This document shows positions 28,906 to 37,896 of a DNA stretch of 64,000 nt, piece by piece (position 1 is the stretch's first letter; the number at the start of each line of letters is the position of its first letter). The position numbers were made by a program, and so were the translations under genes. The stretch comes from Desulfocurvibacter africanus subsp. africanus DSM 2603. GTDB lineage: Bacteria > Desulfobacterota > Desulfovibrionia > Desulfovibrionales > Desulfovibrionaceae. Under the pieces are notes generated by a model that was not told the DNA's origin, searched no databases, and was given only the letters and a program-made list of their open reading frames with translations. The DNA is taken from NCBI RefSeq assembly GCF_000422545.1, contig NZ_KE383874.1, positions 198,986 to 262,985 of the forward strand, given 5' to 3'.

Positions 28906-28935
28906 AGGGCGGGGCCATGGGGTCCCGCCCTTCTT
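28906..28935 (+). terminator. Intrinsic terminator downstream of katG
   Basis: AGGGCGGG...CCCGCCCT hairpin with loop GCCATGGGGT, then TCTTCATT. The same hairpin family ends the prophage head operon at 34523-34546. Confidence 0.75.
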
Positions 28936-29037
28936 CATTCCTGTTGCCTTCCTGACCACTCGCCCTGCCTGGCCGATCAGCAGACACACCGGCCCGTTTC
29001 CATCTGGACAAGAGAAGCAGCTTGTGCGCACGTTGTG

Positions 29038-29066
29038 TTGACGCACATGATTGCGCGGTTTATAGT
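29038..29066 (+). promoter_or_regulatory. Sigma-70-like promoter of the first DUF1778-GNAT operon
   Basis: TTGACG, exactly 17 bases, TATAGT. A family I element begins 6 bases downstream, so the transcript leader consists largely of that element. Confidence 0.75.
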
Positions 29067-29071
29067 TGTGT

Positions 29072-29200
29072 CAGAGCATTTTGCTTTTGAAAATGCTCTG
29101 CAAGCCATGCGCCGACATGGCTTGCCGCCAGCTTCGGCGCAGGCGCAATTCACTTGCGCCGTAAACGCCGGAGCGGGCGTCTTAAAAGTAATCTGCTCCA
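29072..29200 (-). mobile_element. Family I element in the toxin-antitoxin leader
   Basis: GAGCATTTTGCTTTTGAAAA at the left, AAAAGTAATCTGCTC at the right, with CA flanking both ends (the complement of TG). All hairpins are present. It lies between promoter 29038 and antitoxin start 29215. Confidence 0.87.
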
Positions 29201-29214
29201 AATTGGAGGCGACC

Positions 29215-29499
29215 ATGCCGCAAGAGAATCACGTCAGCCGAAGCACGAACATCAATATCCGGGTGGCGCCGGAGCAGCGCAGCCTGATCGACCGGGCGGC
29301 CGCGCTCGCCCTCAAGACCCGCACCGACTTCATCCTCGACGCGGTCACGCGCGCGGCCGAGGAGACGATCCTTGACCAGCGGCTCTTCCAGGTCTCCCCT
29401 GAAGAGTTCCAGGCCTTCCAGGAGGCGCTGGACAGGCCGGCCGCGTCCAATGACCGCCTGCGCGCGCTTCTGTCCCGCAAGCCGGGTTGGGAAAAGTGA
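29215..29499 (+). CDS. DUF1778 (TacA-like) antitoxin
   Basis: 94 residues, ATG at 29215 with GGAGG upstream. The N-terminus (RSTNINIRVAPEQRSLIDRAA, then LKTRTDFILDAVTRAAEE) is the DUF1778 ribbon-helix-helix DNA-binding domain. The C-terminal part (LFQVSPEEFQAFQEALD) is the family's toxin-wrapping segment. The stop overlaps the acetyltransferase start (GTGA). Represses its own operon in known TacAT-type systems. Confidence 0.93.
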   Translation: MPQENHVSRSTNINIRVAPEQRSLIDRAAALALKTRTDFILDAVTRAAEETILDQRLFQVSPEEFQAFQEALDRPAASNDRLRALLSRKPGWEK

Positions 29500-29993
29500 T
29501 CAGCGCGCCGGAGCCCCTGGCAGAGGCGCATGACGTGGCCTCTTTCCAATCCGGGGAGCCCGCGCTCGACGAGTGGCTCCGCCGGCGTGCGCTCGCAAAC
29601 CAGCGTAGCGGAGCTTCGCGGACCTATGTCGTCACGGACAATGTCCGCGTTGCCGGGTATTATGCCCTGGCTGTCGGAGCCGTTGTGGCGGCGGAAGCTC
29701 CGGGCAAGGTGCGCCGCAACATGCCGGATATCATTCCCGTCATGGTCCTTGGCCGCCTGGCCGTGGATCAGACCTTCCAGGGCCGGGGGCTCGGCCTGGA
29801 TCTCCTGCGCGACGCCGTGCTCAGAACGCTCCAGGCCGCGGACATCGCCGGCATCCGGGCGCTTCTGGTGCATGCCCTACATGAAAAAGCCGCCGGGTTC
29901 TATGCCCGCGCAGGCTTCCAGCCCTCCCCGCTCCGTCCGCTGACCTGCATGCTGCTCCTTGCCGACGCTCGCAAGGCTTTGGGGTTGATGTAG
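29496..29993 (+). CDS. GNAT acetyltransferase toxin (TacT/AtaT-like)
   Basis: 165 residues from GTG 29496, overlapping the antitoxin by 4 bases; a TTG at 29487 is also in frame. The GNAT fold is clear: DVASFQSGEPALDEWLRRRA (the family's FxCG..LDxWL start), LGRLAVDQTFQGRGLGLDLL with the acetyl-CoA loop QGRGLG, and AAGFYARAGFQ near the end. Characterised relatives acetylate aminoacyl-tRNA and stop translation. A second, minus-strand module of the same type is at 30574-31376. Confidence 0.93.
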   Translation: MISAPEPLAEAHDVASFQSGEPALDEWLRRRALANQRSGASRTYVVTDNVRVAGYYALAVGAVVAAEAPGKVRRNMPDIIPVMVLGRLAVDQTFQGRGLGLDLLRDAVLRTLQAADIAGIRALLVHALHEKAAGFYARAGFQPSPLRPLTCMLLLADARKALGLM

Positions 29994-30015
29994 GACTACC
30001 ATCAGGAAGGAAACC

Positions 30016-30324
30016 ATGCATGACAGTACCTCCCCCATTCATCCTGGTGAGATTCTGAGCGAAGAGTTTTTGAAGCCCTTGAGCATCAGCATGAACCAGC
30101 TCAGCCGGGATCTGAACATCTCGGTCCAGCGCGTAAGCCAGATCGTACGCGGCAGGCGCGCCATCACGACTGATACAGCCATGCGCCTTGCTGCCTACTT
30201 CAAGACCAGTCCGGAATTCTGGCTCAACCTCCAGATGCGCTACGACCTTGAACAGGCCAAGGACTCCAACCTGGCCGATAAGATCCGCACGGAAGTCAGG
30301 CCCAGGCAGCAGCACTGCGCCTAG
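30016..30324 (+). CDS. HigA/VapI-like XRE antitoxin without an adjacent higB
   Basis: 102 residues. HPGEILSEEFLKPLSISMNQLSRDL and VQRVSQIVRGRRAITTDTAMRLAAYF form the HigA-type helix-turn-helix; TSPEFWLNLQMRYDLE is the family C-terminus. HigB normally lies upstream, but the gene before it, 22 bases away, is the GNAT toxin; no RelE-like gene is adjacent. A ribosome site AGGAAGG precedes the ATG. Its last codons and the following terminator cassette are a repeated unit, found again at 20828. Confidence 0.9.
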   Translation: MHDSTSPIHPGEILSEEFLKPLSISMNQLSRDLNISVQRVSQIVRGRRAITTDTAMRLAAYFKTSPEFWLNLQMRYDLEQAKDSNLADKIRTEVRPRQQHCA

Positions 30325-30393
30325 GCCCGGCCGGAGCTGCAGAGCGCTCCCCCTAGATCTGCAAAGATGAGTAAAGACGAGCAGAGACGAGCA

Positions 30394-30417
30394 AAGCCGC
30401 CCAAGAGGCGGCTTTTT
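30394..30417 (+). terminator. Terminator cassette hairpin, copy 4
   Basis: GCCGCC-CAAGA-GGCGGC followed by TTTTT; end of the cassette that starts right at the stop of the HigA-like gene (30322). Confidence 0.85.
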
Positions 30418-30573
30418 GTTGCGTGGGCTCGTCGGCGCAGAACATGACAAACGGTAAGATCTATGCATGCGGGATGTCCCCAATGAATCCGCATCCGTGT
30501 GGTTTCATCGCCGCACGAAAGACTCGCCCCCCCGCCAGTTACATGCGGCGACGCATTCCCGAGCGCCCCTGCA

Positions 30574-31376
<803 letters not shown>

Positions 31377-31391
31377 GGCTTTTCTCCTCGT

Positions 31392-31412
31392 TGTACGCCT
31401 TCAAAACGTACA
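31392..31412 (-). promoter_or_regulatory. Operator palindrome of the second DUF1778-GNAT module
   Basis: TGTACG-CCTTCAAAA-CGTACA, just upstream of the antitoxin start at 31376. On the minus strand a TTGACA lies at about 31429-31434, so the palindrome falls within the promoter region. Confidence 0.65.
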
Positions 31413-31439
31413 TATTCCGGCTACTTTGTCAACTCCTGC

Positions 31440-32139
31440 GGAGGGTATAGAGTGCAAGAAATGGAGATCACAGAGTTATTCCTATCAGGCGAAAAGGGAA
31501 CTCTCTCCTCCGCTCCTTCTCGCCCGCTCTCACAACCTAAGGCCGTTCAATCATCCACGGCATCCTTACCACTTGGCTGCAGGTGCCGATCTTCACACGC
31601 AGGCTGCCAAATACAGTTTCGCCGCCGTGAATGCTTTAAAAGCCGAATGATCACCTTTCAAGACAAAGGACTGGCCCCACGGCCTTGCCCCTCTCCCTTC
31701 CTAAGTAATCATGAGATATACCGACCCAAGCTTGAAAGTTTTTTAAAAACGAGGGAATATATTTCAAAAGCTTCAACATGGACTTGGTCACAATTAAGCG
31801 CAGTATTAATCAGTCTTTATGTTCTTTAAATCGTGCAGGACTCAATAATTAAAAATTATAATTGTTTCGCTTGATACAATTTCCGTAGCTTCGCTATAGC
31901 AATAATTGAAAAACTCCTTAGATGGAATGAGCAATTGGCACATTAATTTACTCATACAAGCCATAGACGTACTGAATCATATGAAGCCTTTCAGTAAGAC
32001 ATAGGTATATTTGAACGGGCAGTGGCCCATTCAGTAGATATACAATCATAAGTCGTCTTTGAAGGGATAAATATAGCATTAGCAAGTGGCAGTGTTTTAA
32101 TTTTTTATAGACAGTCTTTTTCTATTGAAAGAGAAGGCA
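31440..32139. other. Transition from GC-rich to AT-rich DNA, no convincing gene
   Basis: Composition changes sharply near 31720. At about 31663-31735 there is a degenerate copy of the end of the prophage head operon (hairpin-like CCCCACGG..., then TAATCATGAGATATACCGACC) resembling 34515-34605. An ORF at 31452-31829 spans the composition break, has no ribosome site and no family. The AT-rich remainder would hold the promoter of the operon starting at 32140. Confidence 0.6.
31663..31735. repeat. Degenerate copy of the prophage head-operon end
   Basis: Imperfect direct repeat of 34515-34605: a similar GC-rich hairpin stretch followed by CTAAGTAATCATGAGATATAC, versus CTAATCAATCATCAAATACAC at the real gene end. 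The two copies flank the AT-rich cassette. Confidence 0.45.
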
Positions 32140-33312
32140 ATGAAGAAGATATCGGAAGACAAAGTACTATACTATAAGAGACGTCAAGTTGCCAAGAAAA
32201 AGAAGGAGTCTATTGCCTCATCACGGATAAAGCACAGAAAATACATGGACCGCGTTGTATACAGAGGCAACTTAAAACTTATAGAACTAAAACGAAAAAG
32301 AGATGATTTTATTGATAGACATTACAGTACAAAAGTTTTTGATCAAAAAGAGATTACAATTCCAGTAGTTGGTGAATTTGGAATAGAAGAGAGCCAGCTG
32401 GCGTCATCTTTTTTTAACTATGCTGAGCAATTCATATCGAAACGTCCAGCGAAAATCGTTTTTGATCTTTCAAAGTGTACGCGTATGTGGCCATCAGCAA
32501 TAACTTTGATATGCTCTTATGTGCAATGGGTAGAGTTGGTGACACGCAGGGCACAATCAGGACCAGAGATAGGCCAGATAGATTCATATGTTGCATCAGT
32601 CAACTCGTATCTACTGCATTGCGGCTTCTTTGATTATGTAGACTGCGACAGAAGAAACCTCCCAGAGGAAGGATTATATAAAGATTGTGATGTTGTCAAA
32701 ATTCAAAGAGAGACGTCTAAATCCAACATTAACAAAAAGAAAGATGAGATATCAAGTTTATTAAAGCTAAGTTCATCTTACACAAATGATGAGATAGAAT
32801 TGTTTGGCGCAGTGTTAACAGAGGTAATTAATAATGTCACTGAACATGGCATATCTCATAAAGATAAGGGCTGGTGGTTGTTGGCACAGCACCATCCAAA
32901 GCATCATATAATTTCTTTGTGCGTCGCCGACAATGGCATTGGAATAAAGAACTCTTTAGTTACTGGTCCACAAGGAGAGTATATAAAAACTAAATTGGCA
33001 GACACTAAGAACTGCGATTCTGATTACATTGACTTTGCTATGGATGCAAATGTTAGTGGTGCTCTTGATGCTGCTACAAAAAAAAGAGGATGGGTGCGCA
33101 GACAGTTTCCTCGGGGTGCAAAACGGGGACACGGATTGCAGACTATCCTTGAGTTTTGCACTATGTTAGGAATCCAATTGACTATTATCTCTGGCAACGG
33201 GTATATAATGTTCTCAGGTGTGGGCAAAAAAATTGCATGTGAAAGTTACGCTGGGAAAATTTTTGCTGGAACAATGTATCACCTAAGTATACCCACGAGC
33301 AGAGTTCAATAA
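32140..33312 (+). CDS. STAS-like/HATPase fusion, putative partner-switching kinase
   Basis: 390 residues from ATG 32140 (GAGAAGG upstream; a TTG at 32125 is also possible). A basic N-terminal 60 residues is followed by a STAS-like fold (about 85-180; AKIVFDLSKCTRMWPSAITLI). A GHKL ATPase domain then carries the N-box EVINNVTEHG, G1 DNGIGI and a later G2-like RGHGLQTI. This resembles SpoIIAB/RsbW-type anti-sigma kinases fused to their STAS substrate class. No phospho-acceptor is assigned. First gene of an AT-rich operon with a DUF4325 protein and a membrane protein; function inferred only. Confidence 0.78.
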   Translation: MKKISEDKVLYYKRRQVAKKKKESIASSRIKHRKYMDRVVYRGNLKLIELKRKRDDFIDRHYSTKVFDQKEITIPVVGEFGIEESQLASSFFNYAEQFISKRPAKIVFDLSKCTRMWPSAITLICSYVQWVELVTRRAQSGPEIGQIDSYVASVNSYLLHCGFFDYVDCDRRNLPEEGLYKDCDVVKIQRETSKSNINKKKDEISSLLKLSSSYTNDEIELFGAVLTEVINNVTEHGISHKDKGWWLLAQHHPKHHIISLCVADNGIGIKNSLVTGPQGEYIKTKLADTKNCDSDYIDFAMDANVSGALDAATKKRGWVRRQFPRGAKRGHGLQTILEFCTMLGIQLTIISGNGYIMFSGVGKKIACESYAGKIFAGTMYHLSIPTSRVQ

Positions 33313-33648
33313 ATGCGCACTATCAATGTCGCGAGCGACTTTTCATCCCGGCTAGATAATAGAAATGAACGCCAAGGTGATGGTCAGCATACGGCCATCG
33401 ATTTTAGAAGACGTTATCTTGAACCTTTGGACAATGCAGAAGCCTGGAAAAATCTGAATGTTTTTATTGCATTGGACTTTAATGATGTCCTATCGTTGGG
33501 ACCATCATTTGCGAACGAGGCTTTTGCATACTTTACGAAGTACGCTAGACCAGAGTCCATAAGGAAAAAGATTCGATTTCTTAACATGTCTATTGTCAAG
33601 GCGATGATTCTCAACCAGGAATTGGAAAAGGGATATTCTAAGCGCTGA
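33313..33648 (+). CDS. DUF4325 (STAS-like) protein
   Basis: 111 residues, starting on the base after the previous stop (TAAATG). The segment NVFIALDFNDVLSLGPSFANEAF followed by a short helix and KKIRFLNMS is the DUF4325 pattern, a STAS-like fold that pairs with HATPase proteins. The S-GPSFANE stretch is where STAS domains carry their regulatory serine; this is an analogy. It is the natural partner of the HATPase encoded upstream. Confidence 0.8.
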   Translation: MRTINVASDFSSRLDNRNERQGDGQHTAIDFRRRYLEPLDNAEAWKNLNVFIALDFNDVLSLGPSFANEAFAYFTKYARPESIRKKIRFLNMSIVKAMILNQELEKGYSKR

Positions 33649-33649
33649 C

Positions 33650-34312
33650 ATGAAATACAAGAGACCGATCGCTTTTTTGTTAGCTGGCTTTCTCTTGAGC
33701 ATAGTTATCATTTACTTTATTGTACACCCGTTTTTCTTTGAGACATTTAGAAAAATATGCGTTCATAACCTATCCTCTCTTGAAGATGCTCGAAACTACT
33801 ATGCAGTATTGGCATCTATTAGTAGCACGGCCTTTTCTTTTTTTGGATTACTGCTTGGATATTACTATTTTGTATACAGACAGCGATATGATGAAAGAAA
33901 ATGGATGAAGGAGAAATATAATAACAATGTCGATGCATTAATATCTCTCATTGACAAAATTGATGACTCCGTTGACGAGTTGCTGGGGTTGATGGATAGC
34001 AAAAACCAAGATGCTATACGCCACAAGATTAGACAGTCATTTGAAATCGCATCTGCCATACTTGAAAATTATCCAGGAAAAGGTAGTTTAGATAATCAAC
34101 CTCTATTCGAAGCATATATTGCATTCTATTCTTTTGTGGATAAGAACGTATATATTATGGAAGAGGATCTAAAGATGGGGTTTTCGAGAGATGTAATTGA
34201 GGATATCAAAGGATCTTTGAGGCCTCTTGTGACTAATGTTAGGCGTAATATATACCTTCATAGGCAGCAAAATGTAGAGTCGGTAAACGAAAAAATACCA
34301 ATCTTATGGTAG
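33650..34312 (+). CDS. Two-TM membrane protein of the STAS-HATPase cassette
   Basis: 220 residues, starting one base after the DUF4325 stop. TM1 is PIAFLLAGFLLSIVIIYFIV and TM2 is SISSTAFSFFGLLLGYYYFVY. A charged cytoplasmic helical region of ~140 residues follows (DALISLIDKIDDSVDELLGL and a second helix set). No enzyme motif is seen. Being last in a tight operon with signalling-type partners, it could be the output or effector of the system. No named family recognised. Confidence 0.75.
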   Translation: MKYKRPIAFLLAGFLLSIVIIYFIVHPFFFETFRKICVHNLSSLEDARNYYAVLASISSTAFSFFGLLLGYYYFVYRQRYDERKWMKEKYNNNVDALISLIDKIDDSVDELLGLMDSKNQDAIRHKIRQSFEIASAILENYPGKGSLDNQPLFEAYIAFYSFVDKNVYIMEEDLKMGFSRDVIEDIKGSLRPLVTNVRRNIYLHRQQNVESVNEKIPILW

Positions 34313-34516
34313 GCTGTCTTTATTAAATATTTTATATAGTTTGATGCGTTGTTCCAAACCTGACTTCAAGAAGCCAAGGACGGCCATTTCGCTACAGAGA
34401 AGGAGCATGCCGCCTTCAAAGCCCGTGAGGGTATTTCCGCTTATGCCGACTAGAACCAATGTGCGCTGGCTCTCCACCCCGCGCCCGCGGGGATGGTCCG
34501 CACCTGTCAGCCAAGT

Positions 34517-34546
34517 GCAAAAGGGCGGGACCCCACGGCCCCGCCC
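34517..34546 (-). terminator. Terminator of the prophage head operon
   Basis: Read on the minus strand: GGGCGGGGCC-GTGG-GGTCCCGCCC followed by TTTTGCA, 34 bases after the last head gene. Confidence 0.8.
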
Positions 34547-34579
34547 CTCTCCCCTCCCTACTCAATCCCCTCCCCTCTT

Positions 34580-35320
34580 CTAATCAATCATCAAATACAC
34601 CGCCCCACACTCCCCATCCACTCCAGCCGCAGCGTACTGCTTGCCCACGACAGGCATGGCCTGGGCGTAGTCGGCGGCTGCGTCGGCGTTGATCATGAGT
34701 GCGGCCAGGGCGCCGGGCACAGCCGCGAAGGTCAGCAGCGTGCCCACGGCTGGGGTTCCGGACGTGAGGCAGTTGGCTACGCCGGCGGTCTGCAGCCAGC
34801 AGTAGCAGTTGGCCGGGACGTCCACGAGCGGGACGCCTGCGGGCACGTTCTCTTGCACGCCCGAGGCGGCCACGTTGGCCCAGGGGCTCAGGATGAGGCT
34901 GGCCTTGGTCGCGCCGCCGGCTGCCAGGGCGACCGTGAGCGGCTCCTCCAGGGTCAGCATGGTCGTGCCGCTGGCCGGGCAGGCCGTGTTGCCGGCGATG
35001 ACGTAGGCCTGGCCTGCGCCTGTGCCGGCGCTGACCATGAGCAGGCCGCCCTCGTACTGGTTTTCGGCCACGGGCGTGTTGCCCACGGTAAGGTTGACGT
35101 GCATGTCGCCGACAGCCGTGGCTGCCACGGGCCTGCCCAGGTGGTCGACCACGGCGAGCGGGGCCTGGGCCATGTAGCCAGCGGTCAAAGCCGCGCCGGC
35201 CCTGGCATAGCGGAATGTGCGGCCCAAGGCGTCGATGCGCATGGCGCCGACCCGTTCGCGGGCGGTTTTGGAGGCCTCGCGCAGGCCCTGCGAGAAGGCG
35301 GTCTTGAGATTGCCGATCAT
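34580..35320 (-). CDS. Phage head protein, probable capsid decoration/fibre-like protein
   Basis: 246 residues, Ala/Gly/Thr-rich with beta character (ATAVGDMHVNLTVGN, TLEEPLTVALAAGGATKAS). No catalytic motif. It is the last gene of the head operon, 21 bases after the capsid gene, the usual place for decoration or head-stabilising proteins. I do not recognise a specific family; the role is inferred from position. Confidence 0.65.
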   Translation of the reverse strand: MIGNLKTAFSQGLREASKTARERVGAMRIDALGRTFRYARAGAALTAGYMAQAPLAVVDHLGRPVAATAVGDMHVNLTVGNTPVAENQYEGGLLMVSAGTGAGQAYVIAGNTACPASGTTMLTLEEPLTVALAAGGATKASLILSPWANVAASGVQENVPAGVPLVDVPANCYCWLQTAGVANCLTSGTPAVGTLLTFAAVPGALAALMINADAAADYAQAMPVVGKQYAAAGVDGECGAVYLMID

Positions 35321-35341
35321 GTTGTGCTCCTTGCCTGCGCC

Positions 35342-36313
35342 TTAGGCCGCGCTCAGGTTGCTGCGGCCGATGTGGGCCTTGCGGTTGTTGCTGATCAGGT
35401 TGCCGTCCCACAGGATCTTCATGGAGCGGCCCTGGGCGCCGCTGGTCAGGTCCTTCCAGGGCGTGCGCGCAAAGTAGCCCTTGCGGTGAACGGCAAAGCC
35501 CACGTGCTTGGAGTTCAGGCAGAACAGGTGGCCGCTCGGCATGTAGTCGTCCACCGTGAGGGTCATGCCCTCGATGACCAGGTTCTGGAAACCGGCCTCG
35601 GCCGTGGGCTTGTCGCTGGTGAACCTTTGCTGGACCTGCAAGATACCGGCGATTTTGTCCCACAGAAGGTCCGTGGTCACGCCGATGTCCGGCTTCTTGC
35701 CCTTGACCTTGGCCGTGCGGCGCATCTCGCGGATGGTGTCCAGGCTGATGACGGCCGGCGTGGTCAGCAGCTTGCCCTCCCAGGGCTTGCTGCCGTCCTT
35801 GGCCACCACGCCGTTCTCGGTAAGCTCGCCGTAGGCCAGGTCCGCGTTCTCGTTGCACAAGGAAAGCAGGCCGGTCAGGTAGGGCGAGTTGTCGCCGCCC
35901 GCGGCATACAGCTGCTTGGCCACGGTGTCGCGGCAGGACTCCATGGCGTCCTCGATCTTGCTCTGCACGAGTTCGACCTCGGCCTCCTCGCCCGCGTTCT
36001 GCAGCTCGTCGGCGCGGTAGATGGTCGCGTTGCCAAAGGCGTGGCGCAGCTCGAAGTAGGCCGCGGTGATGTTCTGGCGCTCGTCCTCGCTCAACGTGTC
36101 GTTGCGCTGGTAGAAGCCGGCTTCGGCGCCGTCGTACTTGAGCGGCACCTTGACCTTGCGCCCGCCGCCGAACAGCTTCCACAAGCCCTTCTGCTGCTTC
36201 ATGAGATACTGCATGAGCCAGGAGGTTTCGAAGTAGATGTCCGTGGCCTGCTTGCCGTCGGCAAGCAGGTAGTCGCGGGTGACGATTTCAAGTTCAGCAT
36301 TGGAAAGAGGCAT
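35342..36313 (-). CDS. Phage major capsid protein
   Basis: 323 residues. It begins LSNAELEIVTRDYLLADGKQ and contains VKVPLKYDGAEAGFYQRND, GVTTDLLWDKIAGIL and a C-terminal KILWDGNLISNN, all consistent with an HK97-fold capsid protein of the type that assembles on a separate scaffold. No protease domain is fused. Position directly downstream of the scaffold gene supports the call. Spacing to the scaffold gene is 18 bases. Confidence 0.8.
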   Translation of the reverse strand: MPLSNAELEIVTRDYLLADGKQATDIYFETSWLMQYLMKQQKGLWKLFGGGRKVKVPLKYDGAEAGFYQRNDTLSEDERQNITAAYFELRHAFGNATIYRADELQNAGEEAEVELVQSKIEDAMESCRDTVAKQLYAAGGDNSPYLTGLLSLCNENADLAYGELTENGVVAKDGSKPWEGKLLTTPAVISLDTIREMRRTAKVKGKKPDIGVTTDLLWDKIAGILQVQQRFTSDKPTAEAGFQNLVIEGMTLTVDDYMPSGHLFCLNSKHVGFAVHRKGYFARTPWKDLTSGAQGRSMKILWDGNLISNNRKAHIGRSNLSAA

Positions 36314-36331
36314 GCGTGCCCTCCGGGTTGG

Positions 36332-37291
36332 TTAGCCGCCGGCCTGGGCCCTCATGGCCCGCAGCCGCGCCGCGCCGACCGCGACCCGCCCGCCGTGCCG
36401 GGATGTATCCTGCAGCATGGCGTCCGGGTCGTAGCCGCTGCCGCGCGGCCCGGCGCCTAGGCTGGCCGCGGTCCGCTTGGCTTGGTTGTTCTTGGTGATG
36501 CGTTCCTCGGTTTCCCTGATGGCCTTGGCCACGGCCTGCTTGACGGCCTGCTCGGTCCCGGCCACGGCGCGAGCGTACTTGGTCGCGTAGTAGGCCGAGA
36601 GGGTGTCGTGCATGGGGTTGGCCTTGAAGGCCTGCTTGAAGTCGTCGGACCTGGCGATCTCGGCGAAGTCGGGGTTCTGGGACTTGAAGGACTGGTGGAG
36701 TTCGCCGACCCTGGCCTTCACGGCAATCTCCTGCTCCGCGACCTGCGCGCGCTCGCGCTCCTCATGTGCGCGGACCTCGCGCTCTGCTTGCCGCGCCTGG
36801 GCCAGGCTGATCTGGCCGGCTTCGAGCCTGCGGTCGATCTCGGCGTACCTGGCCGCGTAGTCCGGCGCCTGCCGGTTGCCCTGGCTTGCGCTCCGGCCGG
36901 CCTGGGCCTGCTGGTTCAGGTAGCTGACCACCTTGTGATGCTCGTCCCGCAGGACTTTCAGTTCATCGCGCAGGGTGTTCTTCTCCCTGACCAGCTCCTG
37001 AAAGCGCGGGTGCCTGTCCAAACGGTCGAGCTTGTCCTGCTCCTCGGCCCCGGCCTTGGCTTGCGCCTCGGCCTTGTCCCCTGCAGCCTTGTCCCCGGCC
37101 TTGGCGTTGTCCCTGGCCTGCACGTCCTTGCCGTCACTTTCGGCCGCGCTATCCGCACCCTGGGTGTTTTGCGCCCCCTCGGGCGATGCGCCGTCGTCCT
37201 GGCCATCAGTGACTCCGGCAGGGTCGATCACGGGAGACGAATCCGTGCCGTCGAACTCGGCGGGGCTTAGCGTCTGGGTATCCAAAGTCAT
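36332..37291 (-). CDS. Phage scaffold protein
   Basis: 319 residues, very acidic and low-complexity at the N-terminus (DSSPVIDPAGVTDGQDDGAS, Ala/Lys/Asp repeats to about 90). A long coiled coil follows from about 100 to 210 (DELKVLRDEHHKVVSYLNQQ; RRLEAGQISLAQARQAEREV). The C-terminal ~50 residues are basic. This composition and its place just upstream of the capsid gene are typical of internal scaffolds of podovirus heads. Confidence 0.8.
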   Translation of the reverse strand: MTLDTQTLSPAEFDGTDSSPVIDPAGVTDGQDDGASPEGAQNTQGADSAAESDGKDVQARDNAKAGDKAAGDKAEAQAKAGAEEQDKLDRLDRHPRFQELVREKNTLRDELKVLRDEHHKVVSYLNQQAQAGRSASQGNRQAPDYAARYAEIDRRLEAGQISLAQARQAEREVRAHEERERAQVAEQEIAVKARVGELHQSFKSQNPDFAEIARSDDFKQAFKANPMHDTLSAYYATKYARAVAGTEQAVKQAVAKAIRETEERITKNNQAKRTAASLGAGPRGSGYDPDAMLQDTSRHGGRVAVGAARLRAMRAQAGG

Positions 37292-37359
37292 CGAAATGCT
37301 CCTGTGGTTAAGAGTTGGCCGGCAGGCCGCATGAATCGCGGCCGCAGAACTCCTGCTGC

Positions 37360-37504
37360 TAGGGCAGCTTGCGTTTGAACTGAGAGAGGGCGCTGCCTGC
37401 CAGGGCGGCTCGCCCCTCTCTCAGACTCTCTCCCGGCAGGGGCCCTGTCCGAGCAAGGGCTCCCTGCACCCCCATTTTTTCATTTTATTTGCAAGGTGCT
37501 GCTA
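37360..37504 (-). mobile_element. Family II element inside the prophage head operon
   Basis: TAGGGCAGCTTGCGTTTGAA at one end and ATTTGCAAGGTGCTGCTA at the other, flanked by TA. It has a longer interior than other copies. Its terminal TA makes the TAG stop of the FmdB-like gene (minus strand). It separates that gene from the scaffold gene. Confidence 0.8.
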
Positions 37505-37894
37505 GAGCCTGCCGCTACGGCACTGCTCGAAGAACCTGCGCTTGCCTGCTTCCCTGAGCCTGGCCCGGTCGACTTTGGGCCTGCCCGGCTTCTCGCCGGA
37601 CTCCACGGGCCGCAGCCCTTCGCCCTGCAGCCAGGCCTTGTAGTTGCCGCGCGTGGGGTCCTGGAGGAACTGGCGCACGTGCGGCGCGTTGCTGTCCTTG
37701 TCCACGACGTGCAGCACGTCGCGCAGCCAGGGCGCTTCCTCGCGCAGGATGCCTGCGCGGCCGAGGCTGATGACCTTGCGCAGCGTGCCGCCTTGGCACT
37801 CCTCGCAGGGCATGGACTCGGGGCAGGCGGAGATCGGAAAGAGCAGCTCGGCCTGGTGGCCGCAGGTTTGGCAGTGAAAATCGTACAGGGGCAT
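37502..37894 (-). CDS. FmdB-type zinc-ribbon protein of the prophage
   Basis: 130 residues. The N-terminus is an FmdB/CxxC-type zinc ribbon: MPLYDFHCQTCGHQAELLFP then MPCEECQGGTLRKVI. The basic C-terminus (KPGRPKVDRARLREAGKRRF) is unassigned. It starts 3 bases after the portal stop, in the head operon. FmdB-like ribbons occur beside phage head genes, but their role is not known. Its stop TAG is contributed by the family II element. Confidence 0.8.
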   Translation of the reverse strand: MPLYDFHCQTCGHQAELLFPISACPESMPCEECQGGTLRKVISLGRAGILREEAPWLRDVLHVVDKDSNAPHVRQFLQDPTRGNYKAWLQGEGLRPVESGEKPGRPKVDRARLREAGKRRFFEQCRSGRL

Positions 37895-37896
37895 GG

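Noticed and set aside
31452..31829. 125-residue plus-strand ORF before the AT-rich cassette
   Set aside because: Spans the GC-to-AT composition break, no ribosome site, no domain, and overlaps the degenerate copy of the prophage end.
34493..36460. 655-residue plus-strand ORF
   Set aside because: Antisense of the phage capsid and head genes.
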